Origin: Nostoc sp. FACHB-110
GTDB lineage: Bacteria > Cyanobacteriota > Cyanobacteriia > Cyanobacteriales > Nostocaceae
Assembly (NCBI RefSeq): GCF_014697425.1
Contig: NZ_JACJRU010000024.1
Coordinates: 50,144-114,143 of the forward strand
Length of the DNA: 64,000 nucleotides
Direction of reading: 5' to 3'
Numbering within the stretch: the first letter of the stretch is position 1; every line of letters starts with the position of its first letter. Positions 16,717 through 25,980 of this stretch are shown piece by piece. Below the pieces are notes generated by a model. That model made no database searches, was not told the origin of the DNA, and saw only the letters and a list, made by a program, of their open reading frames with translations. A program made the position numbers and the translations under genes.

Positions 16717-17649
16717 TTATCTGTGTAGACAAAGTTTTTCAGTTCTATAAGCTAAAGCAAAACGTTCAATTCCTTCCAAATCATGATGAATTTGGATATT
16801 GCAATAGCTACCCTGATTTTGCAAAAGTTCTCGCACTGTATTGGCTTGTCCTGCCATCATCTCAATTAGCCAAAGGCCACCAGGTCGCAAATACTCAGGA
16901 GAGACACTAATTAAATGACGGATATCGTCTAAACCATCACTACCGCCATCTAAAGCCAAATGCGGTTCATGCTGCTTAACTTCTGGTTCTAGGGTAGCCA
17001 CGGTTGCTGTGGGAATATAGGGCGGATTGGAAACCATCGCACTCACTTGTCCTTTTAAGGATGCTAATGGCTGCCACCAAGAACCTTGATAAAATTGCAC
17101 CCGATGAGTAAATCCCAAATTTTTGGCGTTGGTTTGGGCAATTTCTAAGGCGGCAAGACTGTAATCAACAGCATGAATAGTGGCTTGGGGTAATGCGTCT
17201 GCTAGTCCAATGGCGATCGCACCACTGCCTGTTCCCAAGTCAACCCAGTGTCCTTGGTCTAAGGGTGGGTTGGCTGCACTCCCATTTATCGCTGACACAG
17301 CTAAATCAATTATGCATTCTGTCTCTGGTCGGGGAATTAAAACCGCATTCGACACCGCTAATTTAAATTGTCGCCAAGGCGTAACCCCAGCAATATACTG
17401 CACTGGTAAGCGATCGCGCAGTCGTCTTTGCCAAAGCTGTTCTAAATCTACCAAAGACATTGCGATCGGGATTTCCAACCAGTCTTTGAAAGATTCTAAA
17501 CGCAGTGCCAAGCGGTCTAAACCAGCAATTTCTTGCAGCAGCCAATCAACTTCGTATGGTGGTACAGCAGAGGCGATCGCACCTTGGATTGCTTGATTTC
17601 GCCACTGCCACAGTTCTCCACCAGAAACTACCGACTGTTGCTCCATCAT
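16717..17649 (-). CDS. prmC: Release factor glutamine N5-methyltransferase
   Basis: This 310-residue enzyme methylates the Gln of the GGQ motif in release factors RF1 and RF2. The SAM-binding motif (WVDLGTGSGAIAIGLA) and the catalytic NPPY motif (VSNPPYIPT) are intact, and the N-terminal helical domain is present. It starts 3 bases after the stop of the tic22-like gene, so the two form an operon. ATG 17649 or the next codon, also ATG, could be the start. Confidence 0.94.
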   Translation of the reverse strand: MMEQQSVVSGGELWQWRNQAIQGAIASAVPPYEVDWLLQEIAGLDRLALRLESFKDWLEIPIAMSLVDLEQLWQRRLRDRLPVQYIAGVTPWRQFKLAVSNAVLIPRPETECIIDLAVSAINGSAANPPLDQGHWVDLGTGSGAIAIGLADALPQATIHAVDYSLAALEIAQTNAKNLGFTHRVQFYQGSWWQPLASLKGQVSAMVSNPPYIPTATVATLEPEVKQHEPHLALDGGSDGLDDIRHLISVSPEYLRPGGLWLIEMMAGQANTVRELLQNQGSYCNIQIHHDLEGIERFALAYRTEKLCLHR

Positions 17650-17652
17650 GTT

Positions 17653-18459
17653 TTAGCGTTTTGGCTTTGCAGGTTGGGCATTATTGCCAGTCGCAGAATT
17701 TTTCGGCAGAGTTTGGATGTACGCTCTTGATTCTTGGGATGGTACTAACACAACTTGGTTCAACCAAGGTTCGTTTTTCTCTTTTAAAGTTTTGATCACA
17801 CCATCTATGTCGATTACCTGAATATCCGCTTTGGGAAATTTCGGTTTGACTTGGTTTAACAAACCTATTGCATCTTGTTTACTGACAAACAAAGGTACAA
17901 ATTGTTCTTTGCCATTGCCAGATTGAATGGGTACATATCCTTGATCTGGTGCAAATCTAACAGCAAAAATCGGTACACTGCGGAATTGCTCTACTTTTTG
18001 ACCACCTTGACGGAGTAAATCCATTGCACCTTTGACATCTTGATCTACAGGTTTAAAGGCAAATACCAAGCGATTTGGCTGGTTTTTGGTTTGTTGCAAT
18101 TGCTGATAAATCACGCCCAAAGGTACTGCTGTTACTTGTAGGCTTTTAACTATATCTGCCAATTTCGGATCTTTATTAGTACTTTGCAGTTGGTTGATAA
18201 AGGCTTGAGCCTCTTGGCGACTGAGATAAACACCTGTGACTGAACCACCTGTTTTTTGACCATTTTGCCCTTCTGGTAAAGGACGACTCAAAGGCAATCC
18301 TTTCTCATTGGTAATGAGATATACGGGTACTGAATCAAGTTTTTCTTTGATTTGTTGTTCTGACAATGCCAGCACTGGGACGTTACCGATTACAACTGTG
18401 CCTAGCAGAGTACTTCCGATTAAACCCAATGTTGCGCCCCAGCGAACTAATGCTTTCAT
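17653..18459 (-). CDS. tic22: Tic22-family periplasmic protein
   Basis: This is a 268-residue protein with an N-terminal signal segment (about 1-32, KALVRWGATLGLIGSTLLG, ending near VLA). It has two pseudo-repeats of the Tic22 fold: VPVYLITNEKGLPL with FLSRQEAQAFINQL-like text, then VPIFAVRFAPDQGYVPI with FVSKQDAIGLLNQV. Cyanobacterial Tic22 is a periplasmic chaperone-like protein needed for outer-membrane biogenesis. The frame extends six codons upstream from a TTG, but GAGGAG lies five bases before ATG 18459, so I start there. It is directly followed by prmC. Confidence 0.88.
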   Translation of the reverse strand: MKALVRWGATLGLIGSTLLGTVVIGNVPVLALSEQQIKEKLDSVPVYLITNEKGLPLSRPLPEGQNGQKTGGSVTGVYLSRQEAQAFINQLQSTNKDPKLADIVKSLQVTAVPLGVIYQQLQQTKNQPNRLVFAFKPVDQDVKGAMDLLRQGGQKVEQFRSVPIFAVRFAPDQGYVPIQSGNGKEQFVPLFVSKQDAIGLLNQVKPKFPKADIQVIDIDGVIKTLKEKNEPWLNQVVLVPSQESRAYIQTLPKNSATGNNAQPAKPKR

Positions 18460-19112
18460 GACTACTCCTCGTGTCAATGCTTCTAATTAAGTCAGACTAA
18501 TGGATGGATTTGCACAGCACTAACTTGTTTTAGTTATATAGCAATCCATTTAAGATGTAAAAAAGTCGCAACGGCTGTTAAATGCTCACAATCAACTTGC
18601 AAAGCGTCATCTTTCTAAATTGTTGAGAAATCCTATAGGATTTTTTCTCAGTTAACTGGGCTGCAACCTGATTTGTTAAATTTCGCTTTGACTGAATTCC
18701 TGCACAAGAATTATCGATGCCTATTATAGGCCGCTCTCAAGCAATTAAAAATTTTGCTTACCGTTGAGACATTTAGTGACATTTTATTGTCTTTCTCAAA
18801 AAAAGTGACGCGATCGCCAACTTGTTCGTTCCATTGCTTGGTTGAGTTGACGACTGCTTGAATCAATACCTATCACTAATTTCTCGCTGACTTTACTATT
18901 AGGGTTTTGACTCTCAAATTTGCCGCCAAGCTCGACAAATAAAATTATTTCTGCCTGTGGTATCTACAATTTAATTGTTAAACTTACTACACAAACCTCA
19001 TTCCAGACAAAATTTACCTATAGTAAATTTTAATTATGATTGGAAAACACAAAAAAATATCCTATATATTGATTTCTAACAGATAGGATATTTTGCAAAC
19101 CATATGTTTAAG
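18460..19112. other. Intergenic region upstream of tic22
   Basis: No gene is visible. A hairpin near 18620-18652 (TGAGAAATCC, TATA, then GGATTTTTTCTCA) has T-rich flanks and lies in the tic22 5' region. It could be an attenuator or the end of an unseen transcript. The remainder is AT-rich with one GCGATCGC. Confidence 0.35.
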
Positions 19113-19186
19113 TCGGGATGACAGGATTTGAACCTGCGGCATCCTGCTCCCAAAGCAGGCGCGCTACCAAGCTGCGCTACATCCCG
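19113..19186 (-). tRNA. tRNA-Pro (anticodon TGG)
   Basis: This is a 74-nt gene on the minus strand. The acceptor stem CGGGATG pairs with CATCCCG, followed by discriminator A. The anticodon arm is CTGCTTTGGGAGCAG with anticodon TGG, and the T arm contains GGTTCAAATCC. The 3' CCA is not encoded. All arms fold as a standard cloverleaf. Confidence 0.97.
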
Positions 19187-19421
19187 AAGACCTAAGTTAA
19201 GCTTTGCTGGTTTGACTTGTTGATACCACAGCAAAATTCAAGCTAATGCTCAAGAATACTATGCTATCACGCCACCAACATCAATATACCAACTTTAACA
19301 TATATTTGTAAACTACTTTGATGTTTCGCCCTTTGCAAATGCCACTTTTGTTTCCATCCTAGTCAGCTCACTGCTTCAACCTGCTAGGATGCAGGATTTT
19401 TGAATTTGAGCCAGATGTTTT

Positions 19422-19970
19422 TTAATGAGGATACCAAAACATTCCTTTGATACCTTCAGGATCGGGCATAAAACCCATAGTCCGATAAAAATCTACAACA
19501 TGAGGGTCGGCAAACAAAGTTACATTGCTGATTTCTTCGCTTCTGAGTTTCTTGAGTACGTACTTCATTAAGGCTTTCCCCAGTCCTTTACCTTGAAAGT
19601 CTGGATGGACTACTACATCCCAAATCGTGGCATTAAAGGCATGATCAGAAGTAGCACGGGCAAAACCTATGAGCCGTCTTTGGTTTCCTCGCACTTGCCA
19701 CATAGAGGCCACAAGAAAACTATGCTCAATTGCTTTTTTAACTTTTCGTAAGGGACGACGCGACCAGCCAACTGCATCACACAGTTCTTCCAGTTCATAC
19801 AGGTCAATGTCTCTTTCTGTACTAAATACAATGCGTTCCGCGTTCCGAGCCGCAGCATCGCTATTAGCATTAGAGCCACTGCCAAACTCCCCTGTATGTT
19901 CTTCAAAGGAAGTTGTTTTATTTGTCGCTACAGATTCAGGAGTACTAAACCAAGTTTTCCAAAAACCCAT
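19422..19970 (-). CDS. GNAT-family N-acetyltransferase (Ycf52/NSI-like)
   Basis: This is a 182-residue protein with a variable, serine-rich N-terminal 50 residues and then a GNAT domain. IGFARATSDHAFNATIWD is followed by the acetyl-CoA motif VVVHPDFQGKGLGKALM and FYRTMGFMPDPEGIKGMFWYP. The domain is closest to plastid Ycf52 and plant NSI-type enzymes. The frame opens at 20042, but MGFWKTWFS at 19970 is the more family-like start. It is a paralogue of the GNAT at 14583-15041. Confidence 0.85.
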   Translation of the reverse strand: MGFWKTWFSTPESVATNKTTSFEEHTGEFGSGSNANSDAAARNAERIVFSTERDIDLYELEELCDAVGWSRRPLRKVKKAIEHSFLVASMWQVRGNQRRLIGFARATSDHAFNATIWDVVVHPDFQGKGLGKALMKYVLKKLRSEEISNVTLFADPHVVDFYRTMGFMPDPEGIKGMFWYPH

Positions 19971-20515
19971 GCCAATGTGGTTCGGGTAGTATAACTGAAT
20001 TGGCCACCACTCTTTATGGAGTGATAATGCACGTTTTATCAAGCTAATATCATTTTAACCCCATACACTGATTTTTGTTGAGTGTTATTGGGATAGGCAA
20101 TGACAGCAGCTGGCGATCGCGTGTTTCATACCAATCATTTTCAACTTTAGCATTTTGTTGTAAAGGCTAGAAGAAATTCCCTCAAAGGCTAGATATTAGG
20201 TCAAAAAATTTTAGTTTTTGGATTTTAGATTTGAGATTTGAACAAAAAGCTTGGAGATTTGTTGCATCCACATGGAATCACCACTGCGGTGGACAGGTTT
20301 TTCGGTATAAAGCAAGTGGAGTTAGAGCTTGAGGCGAAAGATCAATCCAAAATCCAAAATTTCCCACTAAAATTCGGAGAATCAATTACATATAAAGCGA
20401 TCGGCATAGGTATTAGATATTGTGTATTGGGAATACTGTTTCATAACCCCCAATACCTTGTTCATACCAAGTATCCGGTTCCCAGGCGATAAAAGCAAGC
20501 GAGTCTACCCCCACG
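19971..20515. other. Intergenic region with repeat-like DNA
   Basis: The interval separates two divergent genes. It contains one GCGATCGC and several direct fragments (GATTTTAGATTTGAGATTTGAAC, AATCCAAAATCCAAAATTTCCC) typical of cyanobacterial intergenic repeats. A frame of 84 codons at 20238-20492 crosses these repeats and is probably not a gene. Confidence 0.4.
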
Positions 20516-21235
20516 ATGGCTTCTGGTTTAAAATCTTCGACACTAGAACTCCTAAAGCGCTTTAACCGAGCGTTTCCCCAGTTTTATGAGCAATTTGTCA
20601 GTAGTGAAATTCAACTGCAAAATTTACGGCTAGCTTATCGTCTCTATAAAACCAGACGCGCCGTCATCGAATTGAAACCGGAAGGTAGTAAAAGTGCGCT
20701 GCATTTTGCCTACCGTAACCAATCTTTTCTCCTCAGCGACATTTTTGGTGTACTAGCCGCTTACGGTTTGACCATCCACGGTTTAAGTCTTTACGGGCAA
20801 ATTCGTCCACCAATGCTGGTTTTTATCAAACTTTTGGTATCTCGTGGTAGCAAAGCTTTGACAGAAAAAACCGCAGAAAATGTCTGTCGTGCTATTCGAG
20901 AGGCTTTAGGGGGGCGGTTTGAGGTGGAAGAAATGTTGGCTGTAGAATTTAATTTAGATGCTGGCTTAGAACAGGTACAAACTGAATTTTACGTTGATCC
21001 AGTATTTCATTTACCAGCTTTGGTGATTGAAGCCGATAACCAACCTGGATTGTTTTACAAAGTGATGTACGCTATCTGGCAAGAAGACTTACTAGTAGTC
21101 AATGCTAATTTACTCGTTTGGCGTGGACGCACAAGGCTGATTCTTTATTTATTGGGGCCGAATGAAAGCTTGATTCCAGAATATCTAGGACACAAAATTG
21201 CTGAAGGAGTCCGCCAGCGATTATTGGGGAAATGA
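20516..21235 (+). CDS. ACT-domain-like protein of unknown function
   Basis: This is a 239-residue soluble protein. Residues about 68-150 (FLLSDIFGVLAAYGLTIHGLSLYGQ) and about 165-236 (LVIEADNQPGLFYKVMYAIWQEDLLVVNANLLVW) both read as ACT-like beta-alpha-beta units, as in GlnD C-termini and amino-acid sensing regulators. No catalytic domain is attached. An N-terminal helical segment precedes them. It probably binds a small ligand or mediates oligomerisation, but the partner is unknown. Confidence 0.7.
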   Translation: MASGLKSSTLELLKRFNRAFPQFYEQFVSSEIQLQNLRLAYRLYKTRRAVIELKPEGSKSALHFAYRNQSFLLSDIFGVLAAYGLTIHGLSLYGQIRPPMLVFIKLLVSRGSKALTEKTAENVCRAIREALGGRFEVEEMLAVEFNLDAGLEQVQTEFYVDPVFHLPALVIEADNQPGLFYKVMYAIWQEDLLVVNANLLVWRGRTRLILYLLGPNESLIPEYLGHKIAEGVRQRLLGK

Positions 21236-21506
21236 TTCTGAAGTCTGAAGTCTGAAATTTTTTTGCCTTTTGATTTGAATATGCTGAAGGTTATAACAGT
21301 CGAAGCATAGTTGAGGACTATGTTTGTGGCTGAAATTCTTGAAAATACTGAGTTCCTACTCAGCACGCTGCTCAACTCCCGCTACCGCTAACAGCACTTT
21401 GCTATAAGTCAAAAACTAATACCTAACATAAGTGCTTCTAGTCTTTATTTTTAACCTTTTGCACTCTGTATTTGGTCGTACCCATCCTTAGGAGTACGAT
21501 AGAAAT

Positions 21507-22439
21507 ATGGCAACTATTGAAATCTTGGGCGTTCCACACGCATACGAGTTAACAGCTCCTACGTCATGCTCCCATGCTTTAGTCTTTATCCACGGTTGGC
21601 TCAATAGCCGTGGGTACTGGCAACCTGTGATTTCCCGTTTGTCAACGGATTTACAGTGTTTATCTTATGATTTGCGAGGTTTTGGTGAATCGCAATCTCA
21701 ACCAGAAACTGATGTAAATCGGGTACAAACTACTGCTGGGCTGACATTCGATTTGCTTGATACATCTAGCTCACAATTTGACTCTTTGTATACACCAACT
21801 GCCTATGCTCAGGATTTAGCTATTTTGTTGCAAGAGCTAAATATTAACAGTGTATGGCTAGTTGGGCATTCTTTAGGTGGTACGATCGCACTTTGGACAG
21901 CTGCTTTGATACCTGACCGCGTTCAAGGCGTGATCTGTATTAACGCTGGCGGTGGTATTTATCTGAAAGAAGCTTTTGAACAATTTCGTTCTGCAGGTCA
22001 GCGGTTTTTACAAGTTCGTCCACGCTGGCTATCTCAGCTACCTTTAATTGATTTGCTATTTACTAGAGCTAGTGTATCTCGACCCTTAGACCGATACTGG
22101 GCCAGGCAACGCGTCATAGATTTTGTGGTTGCTGACCCAGAAGCTGCTGTGGGTTCGCTATTAGACTCGACTACTGAGGAGGAAGTTAACCGTTTACCTC
22201 AATTAGTGTCACAAATAAAACAGCCTGTTTACTTTTTGGCTGGAGCTGATGACAAGGTAATGGAACCCAAGTATGTGCGTCATTTAGCTAGCTTTCATAG
22301 GCTTTTTCAATACTGTGGTGACAATGTGATTGAAATTCCTAATTGTGGACATCTCGCTATGTTAGAACAACCAGATGCTGTAGCTAGTCATATTCGGTCA
22401 ATTGTTAAGAGTCAAGAGTCAGTAGTTATTGGTCAATAG
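21507..22439 (+). CDS. Alpha/beta hydrolase
   Basis: This is a 310-residue protein of the alpha/beta-hydrolase fold. HGWLNSRGYW forms the oxyanion region, GHSLGG carries the nucleophile Ser (about 120), AGADDKVMEP supplies the acidic residue, and NCGHLAMLEQP supplies the catalytic His. The triad is intact. The substrate cannot be told from sequence. The final codons (KSQESVVIGQ) are encoded by heptamer-like DNA (GTCAAGA/GTCAGTA), so the C-terminus may have been extended by repeat DNA. Confidence 0.85.
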   Translation: MATIEILGVPHAYELTAPTSCSHALVFIHGWLNSRGYWQPVISRLSTDLQCLSYDLRGFGESQSQPETDVNRVQTTAGLTFDLLDTSSSQFDSLYTPTAYAQDLAILLQELNINSVWLVGHSLGGTIALWTAALIPDRVQGVICINAGGGIYLKEAFEQFRSAGQRFLQVRPRWLSQLPLIDLLFTRASVSRPLDRYWARQRVIDFVVADPEAAVGSLLDSTTEEEVNRLPQLVSQIKQPVYFLAGADDKVMEPKYVRHLASFHRLFQYCGDNVIEIPNCGHLAMLEQPDAVASHIRSIVKSQESVVIGQ

Positions 22440-22508
22440 TCATTATGCATGAGTTATTTGTTTTTCCAATGATTCATGAATAATGCTTTTAGCTAGATTA
22501 TATTTCAC

Positions 22509-23549
22509 CTAAATATATAGCTTCATCACCTGAGTTAGGGACAATCTCGATTCCACACCCAAAGTCAAGGGTGAAACATGACCACGCGATAAATGGTCTG
22601 ATGCTGCACAGGCAATCATGGCGGCGTTGTCGGTACAGAATTTTAAAGGTGGGAATAAAACACGTATATTATGTTCGCTGGCACTGGCTTGTAAGTGTTG
22701 CCTCAAGCCGCTATTTGCGGCAACTCCACCACCAACAGCAATAGTATTTAATCCGTAGTCAAGGGCGCAAGCGATCGCTCTTTTGGTCAAAGCTTTGGCT
22801 ACTGTAGTCTGGAAACTAGCGGCTACGTCTGCTAAAGGTATTGGCTTGTCATCTTGCTCTAATTGCTGTACGAGCCTTAATACAGCCGTTTTTAAGCCGC
22901 TAAAACTGCCATCATAGCGATGATACCCTCCACCCGGCAGTGAAACTCTCCCTTCTGGTAAAGCAAAAGCATGGGGATCGCCCTGTTGAGCTAACTTGTC
23001 AATGACTGGCCCGCCCGGATAACCTAGTTTTAACAACCGTGCTACCTTATCAAAAGCTTCCCCCGCCGCATCATCACGAGTTTCACCCAGGGTTTCGTAA
23101 CTACCACATTCTTTAACATAAATCAAGCTTGTATGTCCGCCTGAAACCAGTAAGCTAAGAAAAGGGGGATCTAAAGTTGGCTCACTCAAATAAGTCGCGT
23201 AAATGTGGCCTTCGAGGTGATGAACTCCCAAAAATGGTTTATTGTATACCATCGCTAAAGTTTTGGCAGCAGTTAATCCCACTAACAACGCTCCGACTAG
23301 TCCAGGGGCGCAGGTGGCGGCTATACCATCGATATTTGACCAGTCTAACCCAGCTTGTTCTAGAGCTTGGGCGATCGCCTCGTTTATGGTTTCTAAATGC
23401 TGGCGAGATGCCACCTCTGGCACAACTCCACCGTATTGCTGATGGATTGGGATTTGTGAGGCAATAATACTACTGCGAACTTGACGATTGTTAACAATTG
23501 CGACGGCAGTTTCATCACAACTGGTTTCGATTGCTAAAACAGTTGCCAT
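22509..23549 (-). CDS. tsaD: tRNA N6-adenosine threonylcarbamoyltransferase
   Basis: This 346-residue enzyme transfers the threonylcarbamoyl group to A37 of tRNA (t6A). The metal-binding HLEGH motif, the SGGHTSL nucleotide loop and the N-terminal IETSCDET motif are intact. The frame opens four codons earlier, and I choose the ATG that begins MATVLAIETS. It is divergent from psaF. TsaC is encoded about 6 kb away; TsaB and TsaE are not in the window. Confidence 0.95.
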   Translation of the reverse strand: MATVLAIETSCDETAVAIVNNRQVRSSIIASQIPIHQQYGGVVPEVASRQHLETINEAIAQALEQAGLDWSNIDGIAATCAPGLVGALLVGLTAAKTLAMVYNKPFLGVHHLEGHIYATYLSEPTLDPPFLSLLVSGGHTSLIYVKECGSYETLGETRDDAAGEAFDKVARLLKLGYPGGPVIDKLAQQGDPHAFALPEGRVSLPGGGYHRYDGSFSGLKTAVLRLVQQLEQDDKPIPLADVAASFQTTVAKALTKRAIACALDYGLNTIAVGGGVAANSGLRQHLQASASEHNIRVLFPPLKFCTDNAAMIACAASDHLSRGHVSPLTLGVESRLSLTQVMKLYI

Positions 23550-23725
23550 ACCAGGGTTCATCCAAATACCGACTTGGTTGAGAAGCTTTAACTTTTATTT
23601 ACTTAAACTTTACTCGGTTCCCAGGCAAGAGTATGATGACTTGCTAGTTAGCCAAATAAAGAATGTACAAGCCGCTTCGTTTTGTACAAAAAACTTTTTC
23701 TTTTGTAATAAAAGGAAACAACTCC

Positions 23726-24220
23726 ATGCGACGATTGTTTGCTTTGATTTTAGCGATTTGTCTTTGGTTCAATTTTGCTCCGCCAGCTAAAGCTTTAGGA
23801 GCTAACCTGACACCTTGTCAAGACAACCCCGCATTTCAAGCACTAGCTCAAAATGCCCGGAATACCACTGCCGATCCTCAATCAGGCCAAAAGAGATTTG
23901 AGCGTTATTCTCAAGCGCTCTGTGGCCCTGAAGGCTATCCTCACTTAATCGTGGATGGCCGCCTAGATCGTGCTGGTGACTTTTTAATTCCCAGCATTCT
24001 TTTTCTTTACATTACTGGATGGATTGGTTGGGTAGGTCGTGCTTACCTAATCGCAGTTAGAAAAGAATCTGACTCTGAACAAAAAGAAATTCAAATCGAT
24101 TTGAATATAGCTCTGCCCATCATAGCCACAGGTTTTGCTTGGCCAGCCGCCGCTTTGAAAGAATTCTTAGCTGGCGAATTAGCTGCAAAAGATTCAGAGA
24201 TTCCTGTTTCTCCTCGTTAG
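23726..24220 (+). CDS. psaF: Photosystem I reaction centre subunit III
   Basis: This 164-residue protein has a cleavable signal (MRRLFALILAICLWFNFAPPAKA) that directs it to the thylakoid lumen. The lumenal N-domain contains two Cys (LTPCQDN and ALCGPEG). A membrane span (FLIPSILFLYITGWIGWVGRAYL) and a C-terminal hydrophobic part follow. PsaF is peripheral in photosystem I and contacts plastocyanin or cytochrome c6 and PsaJ. AAAGGAAA precedes ATG 23726; the frame is open 21 codons upstream, but that part is unlikely to be translated. It is first in psaF-psaJ-psaL. Confidence 0.96.
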   Translation: MRRLFALILAICLWFNFAPPAKALGANLTPCQDNPAFQALAQNARNTTADPQSGQKRFERYSQALCGPEGYPHLIVDGRLDRAGDFLIPSILFLYITGWIGWVGRAYLIAVRKESDSEQKEIQIDLNIALPIIATGFAWPAAALKEFLAGELAAKDSEIPVSPR

Positions 24221-24259
24221 GTTCCGCTTAACTAATTCACTGTTTTGGAGACTAAACAC

Positions 24260-24409
24260 ATGGCTGAAAAAGGCGATCAATCATCCTATTTGATTAAATT
24301 TATTTCCACCGCACCAGTGGCGGCTACAATCTGGCTGACAATTACAGCAGGCATTTTGATCGAATTTAACCGCTTTTTCCCCGACTTATTGTTCCACCCA
24401 CTGCCATAA
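24260..24409 (+). CDS. psaJ: Photosystem I reaction centre subunit IX
   Basis: This is a 49-residue membrane protein encoded between psaF and psaL. It starts MAEKGDQSSYLIKFIS, has one span (APVAATIWLTITAGILIEF) and ends with FFPDLLFHPLP, the pattern of PsaJ. GGAG lies 11 bases before the ATG. It binds next to PsaF and stabilises it in photosystem I. The gap to psaF is 39 bases and to psaL 57, so the three genes are one unit. Confidence 0.95.
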   Translation: MAEKGDQSSYLIKFISTAPVAATIWLTITAGILIEFNRFFPDLLFHPLP

Positions 24410-24466
24410 GCGGCGTATGGGATTTGAAAACTGTTGCACGTGTAATTGAGAGGCAAACATAGAATT

Positions 24467-24985
24467 ATGGCGCAAGCAGTAGATGCATCCAAAGATTCGC
24501 CGAGCGATCCTAGAAATCGGGAAGTAGTTTTTCCCGCACATCGTGATCCTCAAATAGGCAATCTCGAAACTCCAGTTAATTCTTCTCCTTTGGTCAAGTG
24601 GTTCATCAGTAACTTGCCCGCTTACCGCCCCGGTCTAACTCCTTTCAGACGTGGGCTAGAAGTTGGTATGGCACATGGCTACTGGCTATTTGGCCCCTTT
24701 GCCAAATATGGCCCACTGCGTAATGCGGAAAATGCTAACTTAGCTGGATTAATAGCCTCCATTGGTTTAGTTGTATTGCTGACAGCTGCATTATCTTTGT
24801 ATGCTAATAGCAATCCTCCTAAAGCATTGGCTAGTGTGACTGCACCCAACCCTCCAGATGCTTTTGAATCTAAAGAAGGCTGGAATAATTTCGCCAGTGC
24901 TTTCTTGATTGGTGGCATTGGTGGTGCGGTAGTTGCTTACTTCTTAACTAGCAATATTGCGCTAATTCAAGGTCTAATCGGCTAA
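24467..24985 (+). CDS. psaL: Photosystem I reaction centre subunit XI
   Basis: This 172-residue subunit mediates oligomerisation of photosystem I. The N-terminal stromal segment is PAHRDPQIGNLETPVNSSPL, and three membrane spans follow (about 80-100, 125-150 and 150-170). I start at ATG 24467 (MAQAVDASK), preceded by GAGAGG. The placement next to psaF/psaJ, rather than psaI, is the arrangement reported for cyanobacteria with tetrameric photosystem I. The operon ends at a strong hairpin near 25156-25183. Confidence 0.96.
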   Translation: MAQAVDASKDSPSDPRNREVVFPAHRDPQIGNLETPVNSSPLVKWFISNLPAYRPGLTPFRRGLEVGMAHGYWLFGPFAKYGPLRNAENANLAGLIASIGLVVLLTAALSLYANSNPPKALASVTAPNPPDAFESKEGWNNFASAFLIGGIGGAVVAYFLTSNIALIQGLIG

Positions 24986-25155
24986 TTAATTTTTGGTAAT
25001 TGGTAATTAGTGATTAATGGAAGTTAAAAATCAAGAGTTATTTTAATAGTAAAAATAACTTCAGATGATAACTTTCTAATTACTGATTACCATTTACCAA
25101 TGTGTTATGCCAAGGAACGAGAGAATAGCTGAAATGTATACTGACAACAACATTT

Positions 25156-25183
25156 GAAGGACACATAAAATTATGTGTCCTTC
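25156..25183. terminator. Strong hairpin between psaL and gmk
   Basis: GAAGGACACATA (25156-25167) pairs perfectly with TATGTGTCCTTC (25172-25183) over a 4-base loop. It stands between the convergent psaL and gmk genes and could end both transcripts. Confidence 0.75.
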
Positions 25184-25214
25184 ATTATTTGGTGTATGAA
25201 ATGCTTGGTTGTAA

Positions 25215-25814
25215 TTATTCAAATAAAGCCGCTTCGATCGCTCCCAGTGCAGTTTCAAAATCGTCATTCACGATTTGAATATCAAATTCATCAGCAGCAG
25301 CAATCTCCGCTTTAGCACGGACTAGGCGACGAGCGATCGCTTCTTCAGAATCTTGTCCACGACCACGTATCCGTTTTTCTAATTCATCAAAGGAAGGCGG
25401 CAAAATGAAAATGCTGAGGGCGTTAGGAAAGGAAACGCGAATTTGCCTTGCTCCTTCTAGCTCAATTTCCAGCACTACTAACTTACCAGACTTAATTTGG
25501 TTTGTTACTGCTTCACGAGGAGTGCCGTAATAATTCCCCGCGAATTCCGCCCACTCTAAAAACTCACCTTGAGCCACCAACTGTTCAAACTTATGACGAT
25601 CAATAAAGTAATAGTTTTTGCCGTTGATTTCTCCAGGGCGAGGAGAACGAGTTGTTGCGGATACCGAGTAATAAAGTTGTGGATGACGCTGCAACAGCGA
25701 TCGCATTAATGTACCTTTGCCAACACCACTAGGGCCAGTTAAAACAACTAACTTGCCTGTAGACGGGTCTTGTTTGGTAGTAGCACTAGTCTGGATGGGT
25801 AAAACTTGCATCAT
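25215..25814 (-). CDS. gmk: Guanylate kinase
   Basis: This 199-residue enzyme phosphorylates GMP to GDP with ATP. Walker A is TGPSGVGKGT, the GMP-binding region includes SATTRSPRPGE and NYYGTP, and the lid contains RIRGRGQDSEEAI. Length is typical. The frame opens eight codons earlier at a TTG; I choose the ATG starting MMQVLPIQ. The remA-like gene is immediately upstream on the same strand (gap 166 bases from this start), a pairing also known in Firmicutes. Confidence 0.94.
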   Translation of the reverse strand: MMQVLPIQTSATTKQDPSTGKLVVLTGPSGVGKGTLMRSLLQRHPQLYYSVSATTRSPRPGEINGKNYYFIDRHKFEQLVAQGEFLEWAEFAGNYYGTPREAVTNQIKSGKLVVLEIELEGARQIRVSFPNALSIFILPPSFDELEKRIRGRGQDSEEAIARRLVRAKAEIAAADEFDIQIVNDDFETALGAIEAALFE

Positions 25815-25980
25815 CCGTTCAACCTGTGAATTAATCAATACAAATGATTTGGGAGTGTGTGTTCGTTGCCAGAGAAACCTCGACTAACGAATGTGTAGCA
25901 CTGGTGACAAAAACCAGTCTAATTCACATGGTACTGCCGATATGGTGCAAACAGAATAGTCGTTTGTCAACTATCCTTGG

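Noticed and set aside
20238..20492. 84-codon plus-strand frame before the ACT-like gene
   Set aside because: It crosses direct repeat fragments (AATCCAAAATCC and similar), has no ribosome binding site and an unnatural composition. Treated as repeat DNA.
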